Positions 17,313-42,702 of a stretch of DNA of 64,000 nt are shown one piece after another; within the stretch, counting starts at the first letter, position 1, and each line of letters opens with the position of its first letter. The position numbers were made by a program, and so were the translations under genes. Below the pieces are notes generated by a model that saw only the letters and a list, made by a program, of their open reading frames with translations, was not told where the DNA came from and did not search any database. Source of the DNA: Pomacea canaliculata (Eukaryota; Mollusca; Gastropoda; Architaenioglossa; Ampullariidae); NCBI RefSeq assembly GCF_003073045.1, contig NC_037590.1, positions 39,982,751-40,046,750 on the forward strand, read 5' to 3'.

Positions 17313-18208
17313 AACACTGTCATGTAGCATAACAACAAAAAAGCATGCACACCCAGAAAGTTAACTAATCAGGTGAAAATTAGTACAGAACTCCTTATGA
17401 GAAGTTTTGCAAGTTCATGTTGCTGTTAGGAATGCCAAGCACATGGTTGAAGTGCTCGACACACGTCTCACAACTACTGCCATCAATACACAACTTTTCA
17501 TGTTGGTTCCCCATTCCCCCAATCTTCAAATATATTCACCACCCTACTCAAGATATTTTTTTCAGATACAGTTACTGCGAATATTTATATGGTGCTTTCA
17601 CCCTGACTCACAGGTGCACAAGCACATATGCTTTAGGGATATGTATTGAACCTTTCATACAAGAATACACACACACACAGAGGGTTGGGGAAACCATGGT
17701 ATCTGTAAGAAACCACTAACAGCCCTGTAAACAGATGTCACATCCAAACAGAGGTATACTGAAGATCTTGACACTGGATTCTCTGCTGTTGTGGTGACAG
17801 GTGTTTTAGCCACTGTAATCACCCCTGAGAGAGAAACCAAAGGAGCCTAGAACTAATTAAAAGAAAAATTTTCTTAAAGTCTTATTACTACAACAAAGCA
17901 GAAAACAAACTGCACTACCCTTAATACTTTAAAGCTTTTACATCTACATGTTTTCACTAGTTGAAAATACCAGTGCCTACATTCTTGGGTATTAGATACT
18001 CTTCCCACCTTATTCCATGCTGATCACGAGATCAGAGGAGGATGTTTACAAACAACGATCTACAAATCCGAACTAGAAAAACTGAGTGTGTGTGTTTATA
18101 TAAATATGACTTTCTTTTTGTTCTCTTTCTATCAATATAAAGGTAAAGCGAGAGATCTTTTAACAACCAACATGTTTTCTGCAGAATTCACTTACATTCT
18201 GCCTTTAC
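17313..18208. other. Gap before the PTCD1 stop; degenerate repeat at about 17690-17830
   Basis: A weak SINE family A resemblance (AGCCCTGTAAACAGATGTCACAT) lies near 17719. The rest is AT-rich and includes the expected PTCD1 3' untranslated region. No coding sequence is recognised. Confidence 0.35.
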
Positions 18209-21200
18209 TCAGCTGACTGCAGCCTCAGCATCATCTGTGAGGGGCTTGGGTTTGAAAGCTGCCCATGGATGAGGATTTTTTCCTACTTTTGTTGTTTTCA
18301 GCCATTCTTGGTACTCATGTTCAAATCGCTCCATGCTCTTCTGAAATTTCTCAGACAGAAGAAAATTTTCTTTCTCTTCTTTTGTTTCCTGAAGACACAC
18401 CATTATAAAAACCATTTGACTTTAACCATTTTAAATATGAAAAGTTGAATAGATATACATGCATAGTTATTTACAAATACATGCAAATATGTCTGAACTA
18501 TGAGCTTCTAAAGACCTCTTGAATCTTAACATATAAAACATTTTTTTAAATTTTATCCTTTAATTCTTTTTTCTTCTCCATAAGATCTGATGATGGTCTT
18601 GCCTGTAAGCTCTTCAATGCCACTGTCTCATGGTGTGTGGTATTCTACAACTTTGTATTATCATTATCGTGAATAGTAACTTAAGTCAGCCTTCCTCCCA
18701 ACTAAAGCACCCTCTCAATAACCTGCTGCTTTGTATAAATATTCTCTAACTTTACATCTACAGAAGCTTCAACCAAAGTGCAACACTAAGTACATGAGAG
18801 AGAGAAACAGAAACAAGCATACATACTGCTTCAACAATCTTTTGACGAGCTAGTGCAAGACTATTTTCAATGTGTTGGAGGAATGTAGTATTGGGGGCTA
18901 TGTCCAATTTTTGCATAACTTGAAGCACTCTGAGCTTGTAACCAAACTTGAGACCTGATGCTCTCATTAGTGTTCCGAAGATCTCAATGTTTGGCTGAAC
19001 TTCTGCATCCTTCAGGATAGGAAACAAAACACAATTTTGAGTTGATTTGCATAAACATTTCCAAAGAGTGGATACATATCTGTAAAACTGTAAAGTAAAG
19101 AATGTGTTGGCTGTGTACATATGTATGATTCTTTCGAAGGATATGCAAATCCACATGCTTCGTCCAATCCTAGCTAAATTTTGTGTATGTTCAAGACTAT
19201 GTCTAGTTGTAATTTTGCTTGAGGGAATGTTTTAATGTTTATTTACCCATTTTATGATATTTCCTATGGCAATCCTACAACCTAGGGAAAATTTTGACAT
19301 CAGTGTCATTTTAGACAGTGCCATATGGGAGAGATGGTGAAAGGTGCAGTTCTTGGCAGCACATAGATATCTATCTTCCCTTCAGGGAAATGGTATCTCC
19401 TCCTCCTGTCCCGCTTCCTTTTGGTCTGTTCTACCATCCCACAAGTGCTGACAGTCTGTGAGGAGATGGGATACCACCTGGACTATGCTGGGTATCTTTG
19501 TTTTATAATAATAATAAACAGCTCAGAAAGTTTATAAAACTGAAAAAACCAGGAATACAAAAGAATTATGACATGCACAAGTGAGAGATGTTATCCTGGT
19601 AAGGATTCTACATTCTGTGTGAAGGCCCACAAAAGATGAGGGACGATGTGTAAGGGAACAAAAAATAGAACCCAGTTCAACAGGGATATAAACAGAAAGG
19701 AGTACACTACAGGTAATCTGGGCAAACAGGTATGTGTGCACTTTCTGCTCCTCAAAAGGTGAACACTAAAATCTTTGCACAATGATATACATACAGGTGT
19801 GCCCTTCATGTGTCAAATACAAAAATAGATTTTATGAACATGTAGAACTTTTACTGCTCTGGTTTGGTTGGTGAATATCAGACCAGGGAGCTGCTTCAGG
19901 CCATTCTTTGATAGTTCATCTCAACACTACTTTCTTTTCTTTTCACCTGAACAATTAGTGCAAAAACTTAGAAAGTAAAGATAAATTTATAAAATTAAAA
20001 GGAAAAAAAAAAGGTTTACTAAAAAACAAAGGAACAAGGCAATAGTAGGAAGAGCTCTAAATGTACCTACTTCCATGTCTTTCAGAAGCTGTTGCCCATC
20101 CTTTTCAGACCGGCATGTCATTGCTAATATACCATAAGTCCTTAAATTTGCAGTTAGCTTGTTCTTTTTAACTTCTTCTTGAACATCCTGCATAAACACA
20201 AACCATTACATCTTTTGCTAGTTTACTGTCAATATTAAATAAGAGGCCTCATCACTGAAAAAAATTAACGAGGGCTACATTTATTTATATTAAACATACA
20301 GGTGCACAGACATGCATGAGCTTGGGTTGGGTATTTGGTAACAACTTTTCATTTTGCTGTATTAAAACAATACATACAGCAGGACCACCCAAACATATTG
20401 CACATCAAAACACTATTATATCCACACCTAAAACACTTAAAAATTATACCAACATGTGTCAAGGACTAAAATGAATATTAAGATCTAAACTATACATTGA
20501 TTAAAGGCATTTAACAGAATGATACTTTCACAATCTTATTAAAGCATTCCACATTCAAAGACTCTTTACTTGCATGCACACATTCACTAACATAAATCAA
20601 GCCCAGCACACCTACCACCTTACCCTAGCAGCTGCGTAGTCTCTCCTTGCAATTCTTTTGTGCATTAACATGTTGAAAAAGTCAACATCTGGTTGGACCT
20701 TCATCTTTTTCATATCTGCCATTAATTTGTTCTCTGCCTCTAATGTGGGCATGGCAACTGTAACCAGCTGGCTGAAAGTGCGAATATCTGGCTGGACCAT
20801 ATCTTTTTCCATTCTTTTCAAAATGCCATCAACACCACCCAGAAGGGCCAATCGGCTTTCTTTACTTGATAAATCCCCCAGTGCAGAAACTGCTGCTGTA
20901 CAAGAGATGGGGGAAAGCAGGTCTGGAATGTTGACTGGATATGATAAATTGCTCAACAGCTCCTTTTGTCCATCTTGTGAAATTCTTTGGCTGATGTCCT
21001 TGTTTGAGTCTGGGTTATTGTACCCCATTTTGTAAGTCCTCTTTTTTGAGCTGACACCACCAAGGTCCTCCAACTTTGAATGGTATCCTGAAGACTCAAG
21101 AAAGTCTTCTTTCTGGTTTACTTTAGAAGCAGGAAAACCATCTGTGATACCTGTCATCACTGGTGATGGTAAGAGAACTTTTTTATTGTCTTCCATGGAG

Positions 21201-24200
21201 GAAACACGTGGCTGGGTCTTCTCTTTTGCAGAGTAAGTTGTCTCTCCTAACAGATCTTCAATAGCTGCCACTTCTCCTACACCACAATCACGAACACAAC
21301 GTAAGAGAAGGTTGTACAAGGGAAGGTCTGGACGTACTCTCATTCGCAGCATTAATCGCCACACCTACACACAAAAATCATAGACCAGTGAACACAACAT
21401 TTCAGTATATGCAACAATATTTATATTTTTAAATATCATGAGTCTACCTGTGGGGACTGTACTTCTAAAGAGTTTTGAAGAATATTTCTTAGGGATTGTC
21501 AACAGACTTTAAGAAAACAGTAATGATACAGATAAGGTGAAAATAAGTTCCAAAGTATGAATTTTGAAAATAAACTTATCACAATTTCAAAACGTGATAA
21601 CTACATGACACTGATAATCCTATCATGATAGAACATGATGTTAGTATAACTTATCTACGTTGGCTTATTGTATAAGTCTACTTTTGAAAAGGCACTTAAT
21701 CATGTTTATTGAAGGTTATTAGTTTTGTTTATTACTTGTTACTCCTCAAGGAGCATATGGCCCCAATAACATCTCACCAGCGGACATGGTTTTAGGCAGC
21801 CCCCCGCCTCAGTTGGGCCCATGTAGTTCCAACATCCTTTGCCTCACTCTCTACTGTTCTTTTTATTGAAGGTTATTGAGTACAGATATTTTTAATTAGT
21901 CCAAATACCAATAATTTTTCCCAAATCAACACTACCTGAATGGCATAGCGGAGGCCTGCTTGCTTGTCTGACACACAGGCCATCAAGATACTGCTGAAAA
22001 CTTCTTGGTCCAGCCTGAAAGTCTGTGAAAGCTGGTCCACAAGGGCAAATGCCTTGCGCAGGTCTCCACACATGCCAAACGCCTTTATCATAGCTTTGCC
22101 AGTGATAAGTGTGGGCTCAATCCCCTTCTCTTGCATCAGTTGCCACAAGTGATCTGCCCTCCGCAGCCCATCCTCTGGCCAGGGAGAGTTTGCACAAGCA
22201 TTAAATAAGGCAGTATATGTCTGAGGCTTTGGCATGATACCCATTTTCTTCATCTGAAAAGTGAAATAAAGGTTTTATCCTCCTTGTTAGTCTAGTACTT
22301 AATATACATAAAATGAAAGGGGTTTTCAGACCCTCGACTGAACGTGTATTTATATGATAAGCACTATCCCAACTTCTGTAGTGTAAACGCTTGTCTACAG
22401 GTAACATATATTTTTCTGGTGTCATACTATTATGCATGTAGAGGTATGTCACTGAAGTTTGATAATAGATAACAATGAACTATCACTTATTAGCATTCAA
22501 GTCTGACTTACTACACATTAGTGTGACCCTGCTGCTAAATCATTTACATTTTCATGCCCACTTGGAAAATTTTCATCATATGATTTATTGTTGTTTCACA
22601 TAATTTATAAACATTTTTAAGCAACTAGAAATAAAACAATTACAGAGACCAGCACTACCAGTATATCAATAAAAATGTATCCACTATAGACCCTGACACC
22701 TTACAACATGATAAATGGAAAAATCTCTTACAGAATAGAAAAGGGCTTCCAACTAAAACTTCACACTGGAGGGAAAAGACGATGAAGGAAAAGGAAACTG
22801 TAATACCAGGAGAAAACTCTCAATGGACAGCCATGTTCCAAGAACAAGTGTTACATTGGAGTGCGTGCCCCAAGACAAGATCTAAACCAAAGATATCACA
22901 ATTCTTGCTAGGCTAGTCACAACCATGTGTTTTACCCCTGCACTGCTGGACCACCCCAAAGTGAATTCCATGACCCTCACTACTCTTTCTGCCATTCCTA
23001 CTATTACTGCTAAACTAACATTAACAATATTATTAACATTGAATCTGGATAATAGGGGTTTTCTGTTATCAAGTTTCTTCACTTCATTCTGACAACAGCA
23101 GGAAAGATTCAAGCAGCATGGGTCATGTTACTGGAGCGATTGTCAGCAGTATTGGTTACTGCGTTGCCTTTTTTTTTTTTTCATTCTATTCGTGAAATAT
23201 TGACAACTTCAAGCACCCTGTACACAAACCACAGCTACTGGCTTCTCACAGCTGTTGCAAACTATCTAATCTAGACCCTCTTGCAGGCTTGCATCCTAGA
23301 GGCTACAAGAGTTTCTTCTAGAAGCACTGACTGTCATTGAACATACTAGATCATTTTTTATTTTTTTTTTGTGAAGCACTTTGAGTTCGTCCATATGGCA
23401 GAGATAAGGGGCTATTCAAGTGAATTTGTTTATTAATATTATTATCACCACCATAACTGCCAACTCAGCAGGAATTGGAAAAAGCACTTTATTTCTTGAT
23501 GCAATGCACCCTTTTACTCCAAGAATACAAAATTAGCTATTAAATTGTAAAACGTATGAAAATCTACCTTGTTAAACAAACTGAATGCCTTGGCTGTGTA
23601 GCCTGCATGCCCAAGACCACAAATAAGTGATGTAAAAACATAGTCATCGGGTTTTACTCGGTCTTTCTTCAGCATGCTTTCTTCAAGCAGTTGGATTGCT
23701 TCCCGAACCTACAAAGAAGTCAATGAATATACAAAAACATCAAACTGAATTTTCTTATCATCTTTAAGTTAGTAATTCATGTGCTTTGCTGTATCAAATC
23801 TGAGTCAGTGCCAAGGTTTCTACCAGATCTTTTAAACCTTATCAATTTTCACAGAGGATAGGATGTGTTACATATGTTAATAAACTACTAAGGAAAATAT
23901 ATGGGTATTTTCCCTTTGCACCTACATAATATTAGACATAAAAACAAAATTCATTGTAAGCATGTGTGTGTCAAATCAGACTTTTATTTTAAAAGGCATC
24001 TTGATAAACTTTGTAGTGATACCTACCCTCCCTCTTTTGTTAAACCTTATAATCTTTCTCCCATACCACGTTGGAATGTGGCGACGGTTTGTTGCAGAAA
24101 GCCTAATATGACTACGATCATCCTTCTCCTCCTCCTCATCATCAGTCAATCTGAATAAAAAGCAATGAAAAAAAAAGAGTTTTCTACCACTAAATTCATG

Positions 24201-24875
24201 GCACAAAACTTTATAATGGACCATGGCTCAGTTGAAAAAAAAAAATTGAACAAATTTTTTTTTAATCCTCCAATTTTTAAAGGTAGCCTTTTAAATAAAT
24301 AAAAACTCACATTTATTAAAATGATGTAAACAAAGTAGACCACTACCAAAATTGGTGCAAAGAAGTCAAGGAGTGGACAAACAAAAGGATGTGTATACTT
24401 GGCCCTAAGTATTTTAAAGAAATATACATGTACAATACAATCCCTTTCTCTCGCCTTCTTACCTTTCATCATGAGTTGCAACTTCACAGGTTAATGATTC
24501 TTTTATCCTCTCTTCCAAGGTATCCTCTTGAAAAGTTCCAAATGTGTCTGCCCAGCCATTTGTTTTGTTTCTCTTGCTGTCTTGGGCTCTCAAGTCAGGC
24601 CTGTATGTGTTACTGTTATGTCTTCTCACTCTCAAATGATGTTCTCTATTCTGCATCTGAAGTTCCATATTTTGTTCTTTTTCTAATGCTGTCACTTGTG
24701 ACTCAGACTTTACTCTTGCATCACTGAATCCTCTTGACAAATAAAGTAATAACCTAGGCTCTTTTGTATGACTTTTCTGCAGGAGAAAATGTAAGGATGG
24801 GTTGGACACTACATTTTGACAGACAGACTGAAGTGAACAGTACAGCTGTCTCAGGCAACCAGCTTGTGCCATCAT
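18209..24875 (-). CDS. PTCD1: Mitochondrial pentatricopeptide repeat protein 1
   Basis: Eight exons, complement(join(18209..18388, 18827..19009, 20071..20187, 20624..21364, 21936..22253, 23568..23708, 24027..24150, 24463..24875)), give 738 residues; human PTCD1 has 700. The start chosen is the first ATG (24875). The N-terminus is basic and poor in acidic residues, as expected for mitochondrial import. Blocks match PTCD1: PTWYGRKI, then VREAIQLLEESMLKKDRVKP, then PQTYTALFNACANSPWP, then PDLPLYNLLLRCVRDCGVG, then WLKTTKVGKNPHPWAAFKPK near the end. Helical PPR pairs run through most of the chain. A variable Ser/Lys-rich insert lies in the 741-bp exon. The family binds mitochondrial RNA and affects 16S rRNA and leucine tRNA handling. 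Head-to-head with the unknown gene at 25611. Confidence 0.94.
21725..21866 (-). mobile_element. LINE 3'-end fragment in a PTCD1 intron
   Basis: This segment is closely similar to 44965-45105: both contain the CAGTTGGGCCCATGT block and a TACTGTTCTTTT/TGCTGTTCTTTT end. It is therefore a heavily 5'-truncated member of the same LINE family, in the same orientation as the host gene. Confidence 0.6.
22862..22957 (-). mobile_element. SINE family A copy, truncated and degenerate
   Basis: The minus strand shows the head (GGTGGTCCAGCAGTGCAGGG) and a TTTAGATCTTGTC block, which match the A-box and B-box part of the family. The body beyond is lost. Confidence 0.5.
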
Positions 24876-25610
24876 GAGCAACGTATGATGATACAGTAGT
24901 TAATTATTCTGCCCCACTAGGAACACTTCTTTAGTCTAAACTACTTTAGAAGTCTTCTTCGTTTGCGAATGTCACTTCAAAATACTTTAATAAGGGTATT
25001 TTTGCGAACTCGCAGCTTTGTGACGAGGCTTTTCAAACAAAATCACACTACACTAGATACGTTAGCAATATCCTTTCCTGTGTGGTGTCGTTCGACTATA
25101 TTCTATTCCGTTATGTTATCTTTACATTCACTTCCACTATACTCCACATCATTGTAGCAATGCCATGTAGAAAGCCACATGTGAGGGTTCGAGGCAAAAT
25201 CATGGACATCACGCTGAGTGGAATCTGAGAGACTGGCAGAATGAAAAAACCAACCGACAAGCTAATTCTGTTTTTGGATTTATCCTTCGGGGACTGAGCT
25301 CTGCTGTCAAAGTTAAAACAATTTTTCGGCTTTACTTAGATCTTCATCTTAGCTAAAAATAATTTTCAAAACAGCAGTTTACGGCGTTGTTCTTTTTTTC
25401 TGCGATACGACCTTTTCTGCTCCTGTTCTTTTTGTATGCGTTTATTACAAAAAAGTTTACCGGTGCCCACAAGCCAGGAGATATCTGTTTCTTTTGTTAA
25501 GTCAATGACGTTTTGACCACGGACTCAGTCATTAAGAAAATCATTGGCATTGACCTTTAACTCCACGTGACGCTCGCGACGGATACAGCCTCGATGTGGT
25601 TTGTTTAAAT
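24876..25610. promoter_or_regulatory. Divergent intergenic region between PTCD1 and the unknown gene
   Basis: The interval is 735 bp between opposed start codons. The right part is GC-richer and holds CACGTGACGCTCGCGACGG at about 25564, with an E-box (CACGTG) and several CpGs, and CAATGACG at 25503. These fit promoter use, but no start site can be assigned. Confidence 0.4.
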
Positions 25611-27581
25611 ATGGCGACAGGTAACGAGAAAACTAATGATGCCGGTGGACCCAGCGCAGGTGGACTGGAGGAGTTTATAGCAAATCAGCAAGCCATACAG
25701 AGGGTTAGATGTAGGCATATTTATCATAATTATACGGGATGATAGGCGTGTCCTTAAAAGAGTTTCGCCAGCTTCCGTCCACCTGTCGTTCCTGTGTGCA
25801 GGACCAACACTAGATGGTTATGGTTTTTTTATTTTGGCGAATAGACTTCTAAACGAGTGAATGAACTGTGTATGATGGTCTGAATTGTGACTAGGGGTCT
25901 GGTTGTTGATCTGCTTGCTGGATGAAAGTGTAACAGTGTTGTTGACTGTATTGTGCTGTGGTTCTTACGATCAAATTATAGGTGTTGTTGTGAACTATTC
26001 CTTTAATTGTCCTACGGAGTGAATCAAGTTGCATTATTTTTAAAATGACCCCTACTCTTAGCTATCGTTTAGTGTATCTCTTTTACCTACAGTGGTTAAA
26101 AGCAGAAGACAAGAAGCAAGTGCCTGCTTCGCAATGGCATCAGCTGGTTTGTGAAGGGCGTGTCTTATCCAGCCCCATTTGCGCTTTTTGATGTCTTGGC
26201 TAGTGGCATTCTGGTTGGTTCTTTTCCACAGGCTGCTGTTGGAGTTCGTTTCAGGCCATCTTATTCCCAGAATGTGGCATAGGCATCGGTTGGTAAAGGT
26301 CTGGAGCTTATTGTTGATGGTGTTTGTCACTCTCCAGGTTTCAGAACCATACAGGACTGCCTTCACATTGGTGTTGAAGATGCGGGTCTTACTGCAGAAG
26401 GATAATGCTTGGGAGTTCCAGATGGGGTGTAGGCTGTTGAAAGCATGCCTGGACTTGTTGATGCAGCTTTTGATGTCATTGTCTGCTCCACCGTCCTTGT
26501 TGACAATGCTTCCCAGATACCTGAAGTGGTCTGTTTCCAGGATGTTCTCCTTGAAGTTGGGTTGGGAGTTCCTGCTTGTTGTTGATTAAGCTGACTTATA
26601 GTAGATTTTAATAAAAGCACTTGCAGAAGTAAAACACAAAAAAGATCTTGTCTAGTCCAGGAAACATAGTTTCTAGATAAACATTAATTATAAGTGACTC
26701 AAGAAAGCTAAACTGAAAATTTGATTCAAGGTCTTTTCATTTGATGGTTTAATATTTAATCATTTCAGGCACAAGCATCAAATGAACCAGGAGAAAACAT
26801 AGACGATGGCAAACTGTCACAGTTTCTCTCTAGAGCTTTTTCAGAAAGTAGAAGGTAATCAAGCTAATTGGATCCCAAGATGTGTGTACCAGTGTTTTTT
26901 TTAACTTTCTTTTCATAGCACATGGAACTCATATCCAAACAGAAAATGCACTCTACAAATTCAATTATTATTAAAGCATAATAAAAATTAGATATGATAT
27001 TAAAAGGTGCTGACATGTCATTATTTTATTATTTTTTTTAAAAAAAGGTGACTTAATGACAACAAAGAAGAGCTTTAAGCATCTGCAAAATGTCTTGCCT
27101 ACTTTTCTGATGTAGTAGTAGTCTTTTCAACTGCAGATAAGAATGTGCATATCAAAAGGCTTGTAACTCACAAATAGATTTTTGTGCAATGATCTAAACC
27201 AAACCATTTCAAAATAATTGTGCACTTGGATTAGTTTATGTTTATTTTCTTTTGAAATTCAGAAATTTAAGTATAAAATATTTTTTGAAGCTTGTTGCAT
27301 AGGAAAGTCTGAATATCCCTTTAAATAGCTATTTTGATTTGTTGGGATGGGAACAATATGATGCTTGAAATCGCACTGGAGAAACTACATGGTTTAAGGG
27401 ATTCATACATGTTCACACTGGTTGCAGGATGAACAATGAAGTGGAGAAGTCCAGAGCTAAAAGTGAAAAAATGCATCAAATCCTGGGTGCTGAGCGCGTG
27501 AGTAGTTGGTGCAAAGAACATGCAGCGGAAGTCCTCACCCAGCAGCAACAAGACCTGGTGGAGGGTACAAGCAAGCCTTAG
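25611..27581 (+). CDS. Unrecognised small protein, 110 residues
   Basis: Three exons, join(25611..25703, 26769..26854, 27428..27581), join in phase through GTTAGA/TTTCAG and GTAATC/TTGCAG sites. The start is an ATG in a GC-rich, CpG-containing context. The protein begins MATGNEKTNDAGGPSAGG. It then has a helical, charged middle (LSQFLSRAFSESRRMNNEVE) and a tail with Trp, Cys and a Gln run (VSSWCKEHAAEVL, TQQQQDL). No signal peptide or membrane segment is visible. It looks soluble and partly coiled-coil. I do not recognise the family. An additional downstream exon is possible if the last exon is spliced before its stop. Intron 1 holds an antisense LINE fragment. Confidence 0.65.
26090..26590 (-). 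mobile_element. LINE reverse-transcriptase C-terminal fragment
   Basis: The minus strand reads LYGSETWRVTNTINNKLQTF, then NRCLCHILGIRWP, then KRKWGWIRHALHKP, the C-terminal region of an RTE/Jockey-like LINE. It is the same family as at 44955-45925 but with more decay. It lies antisense in intron 1 of the unknown gene. Confidence 0.75.
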
Positions 27582-28940
27582 TCCACAGCTACCTTTTTAA
27601 AACATTTTGAATGATGGTTGCATTTTTCAAATGTGTTTAACGCACGGCACCAAGAACATTTTTTCCAGCACAATAATGCTCACTAGAGCAGAACAAAAGG
27701 TCACTGTCCACTATAGTGGGCCAGAAGTTCTAGCATTAACCTTAAGCATTTCTGCAAAATTTGTGTGCATTTCATTAAGATATTCTTTTATGCATTCTGT
27801 TGTAAATTGTTTTCGTGTTTTAACTTTCTGATAGTATTAACTTTCAAACTAGCCACAATCAAATGCAACAAAAATATACTTACTAGAAACATAAAGTTCA
27901 ATTACTAAAACAAGAATATTTTTTAACACAGAATTTATTGATGCTTTTTTTGAGCACTTATTGACATGATGGACAAACAGAAAAGCAGTGATAAGCCACT
28001 TATCCAAATCATTTAGCAAACACCAAATTCATGAAATGCTACAGAGAACACTGAAATGATGTCCAGTCACTTTTAAGTCTTCCAAAAAGAAAGCTGTAAA
28101 CAGACAAAATTTTGTTGCAGAAACTGACAGATAAACATCTGATAAAATAAAAAATTCCAACTAAAAAAGTGTTTGCCTGTATGAAGTAGACATATGATTA
28201 TAAAGTGGGTTTAAAATAGTCAGTTTTTTCTTAATCTGGAGGGATAGGAAAATTATTTTTTCCCAAAGATAAAGGGAACTATAACATCAGATATTTTATT
28301 TCTTCAAACATAATTGAAAATACTTCAAATTCAACCAGAATTAAATCTCATTTATTTAGAATACAACATCTGAAAGAAAAATATGCATTCCACATGGACA
28401 GTATGTGGAAAAGACTGAACTGTTTCTAATGCCCCTAGATGTGGACTGACTTCACACCAACACAGTTTTCTTTTTTTGCAGGCCTTCAAGCACTTGTGTA
28501 ACACAGAACACAATTATCCATTAAAACAGCTCAATTTACATTCAGTAAATTGTTAGGTGGCACAATGTAAAGCATGTCCAGGAAAAAGAAAAGTATAAAT
28601 TCCTTCCCACAGTCACAATAAGTACCCTGTAGAATATCTATGAATTATGGTCTTTAGTCTGACAAAGAAGATCCTTCTGTACAAAGAAACATTCTGTCAA
28701 TGAATTTAAGCATTTTTCAGATGGATTAAACAACTAAACATTAAAATGGGCATGGTATTTGGAAATGCAAGAGCGAAAGAAAATGAAGGTTGATTTCACT
28801 CTTTCCATATCTACACACTTTCTTTTGCCTCCTGCCAAACAATGAACAACCCCATGTCATACCATATTGCAAGTGTCTGGAATGGCTGTTACGTGATGTG
28901 TTCTTACTGTGCACTGCATACTTGAAGCGAGTGGCAAAAC
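27582..28940. other. Convergent 3' UTR region
   Basis: The unknown plus-strand gene ends at 27581 and the minus-strand EZH2 stop is at 28941, so this AT-rich interval should hold both 3' untranslated regions. TTTATT at about 28293 and 28350 would read as AATAAA for EZH2. No coding frame was seen. Confidence 0.45.
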
Positions 28941-41764
<12,824 letters not shown>

Positions 41765-42702
41765 TTTTGCCTGTTTTAAACATATATATATTACACTATA
41801 TGTGTCTCACACTATCTCCATAGTCTATACTTTACGTGATAAAGTTGGTCATTTTGTATGTTTTAAAAAAAAGTGTCACAGAGCTATGAACTCTGTAACT
41901 GATCATAGAAATACCACAGAGATACAATGCAATGAATTCTTGTTTCTAAAAGCGAAAATAAACTTGATAAGGAAATCAAACCCACTGCAGATGTAACCCC
42001 TTTTATCCTGTTAAACGTGTAACATATTTATACTTAAAAAAAAATACCCAATCGACAGCAGTGTAGATGAGGCGACGAGGAGTACAGATAAGTCACAATG
42101 ACACAATCAGCTTCATCGATGCAAAAGTCACGTTTACTTTCATGTGAGAATATAATTCAGAAAGGAGAACCCTGAAAAGTGCGAACACATAGTAATACTT
42201 TACAAAAAAAAACTCTACTGTCAAATTAAAAAAATGGCAGGCATGTACAACAAACCTCTTTGGTCCGTTTTCGGTTTACATTGTTCCAACTACAATACAA
42301 CAAAAGAGTGTTGGCGGATGTGACATTTATTAGCCGCCCTCGGTAAGGGGAAACAAGCCGGATTTCAGGATGAGAAGAAGTGAAAATCTGCCAATGTCTT
42401 TTATAATTTTTACTCGTAAAAATATAAATTAAACAGTGTGCATCCGCATTTTACGTTTAAGTACTTATCTATCTAGCATTTACATTTTTTTCTTGTAAAA
42501 AAATTTATCATTTTGCAAGTAACTCTAACATACCAGTTGATTTATCACCCTTGATAGCAAGGTCGCCCTTGACGTAGTGAGGTAGTCTAACAATATTTTT
42601 GAGCTACTTCGACTTCTTTTCACATTATTTCTTGGACGAAGAACTGTAAACTTGATAAAGTATATGGTTTTTAGTCCAAAGCAAAGGTGATTGTGAGTCA
42701 CA
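41765..42702. promoter_or_regulatory. Divergent region between EZH2 and the small membrane protein gene
   Basis: The opposed start codons lie 938 bp apart. On the minus strand an acceptor-like AAAACAG stands 6 bases before the EZH2 ATG, suggesting a spliced 5' UTR with a non-coding first exon upstream. The GC-richer part, with GCCGCCCTCGG at about 42333, is the likeliest promoter core. No other gene was seen. Confidence 0.4.
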
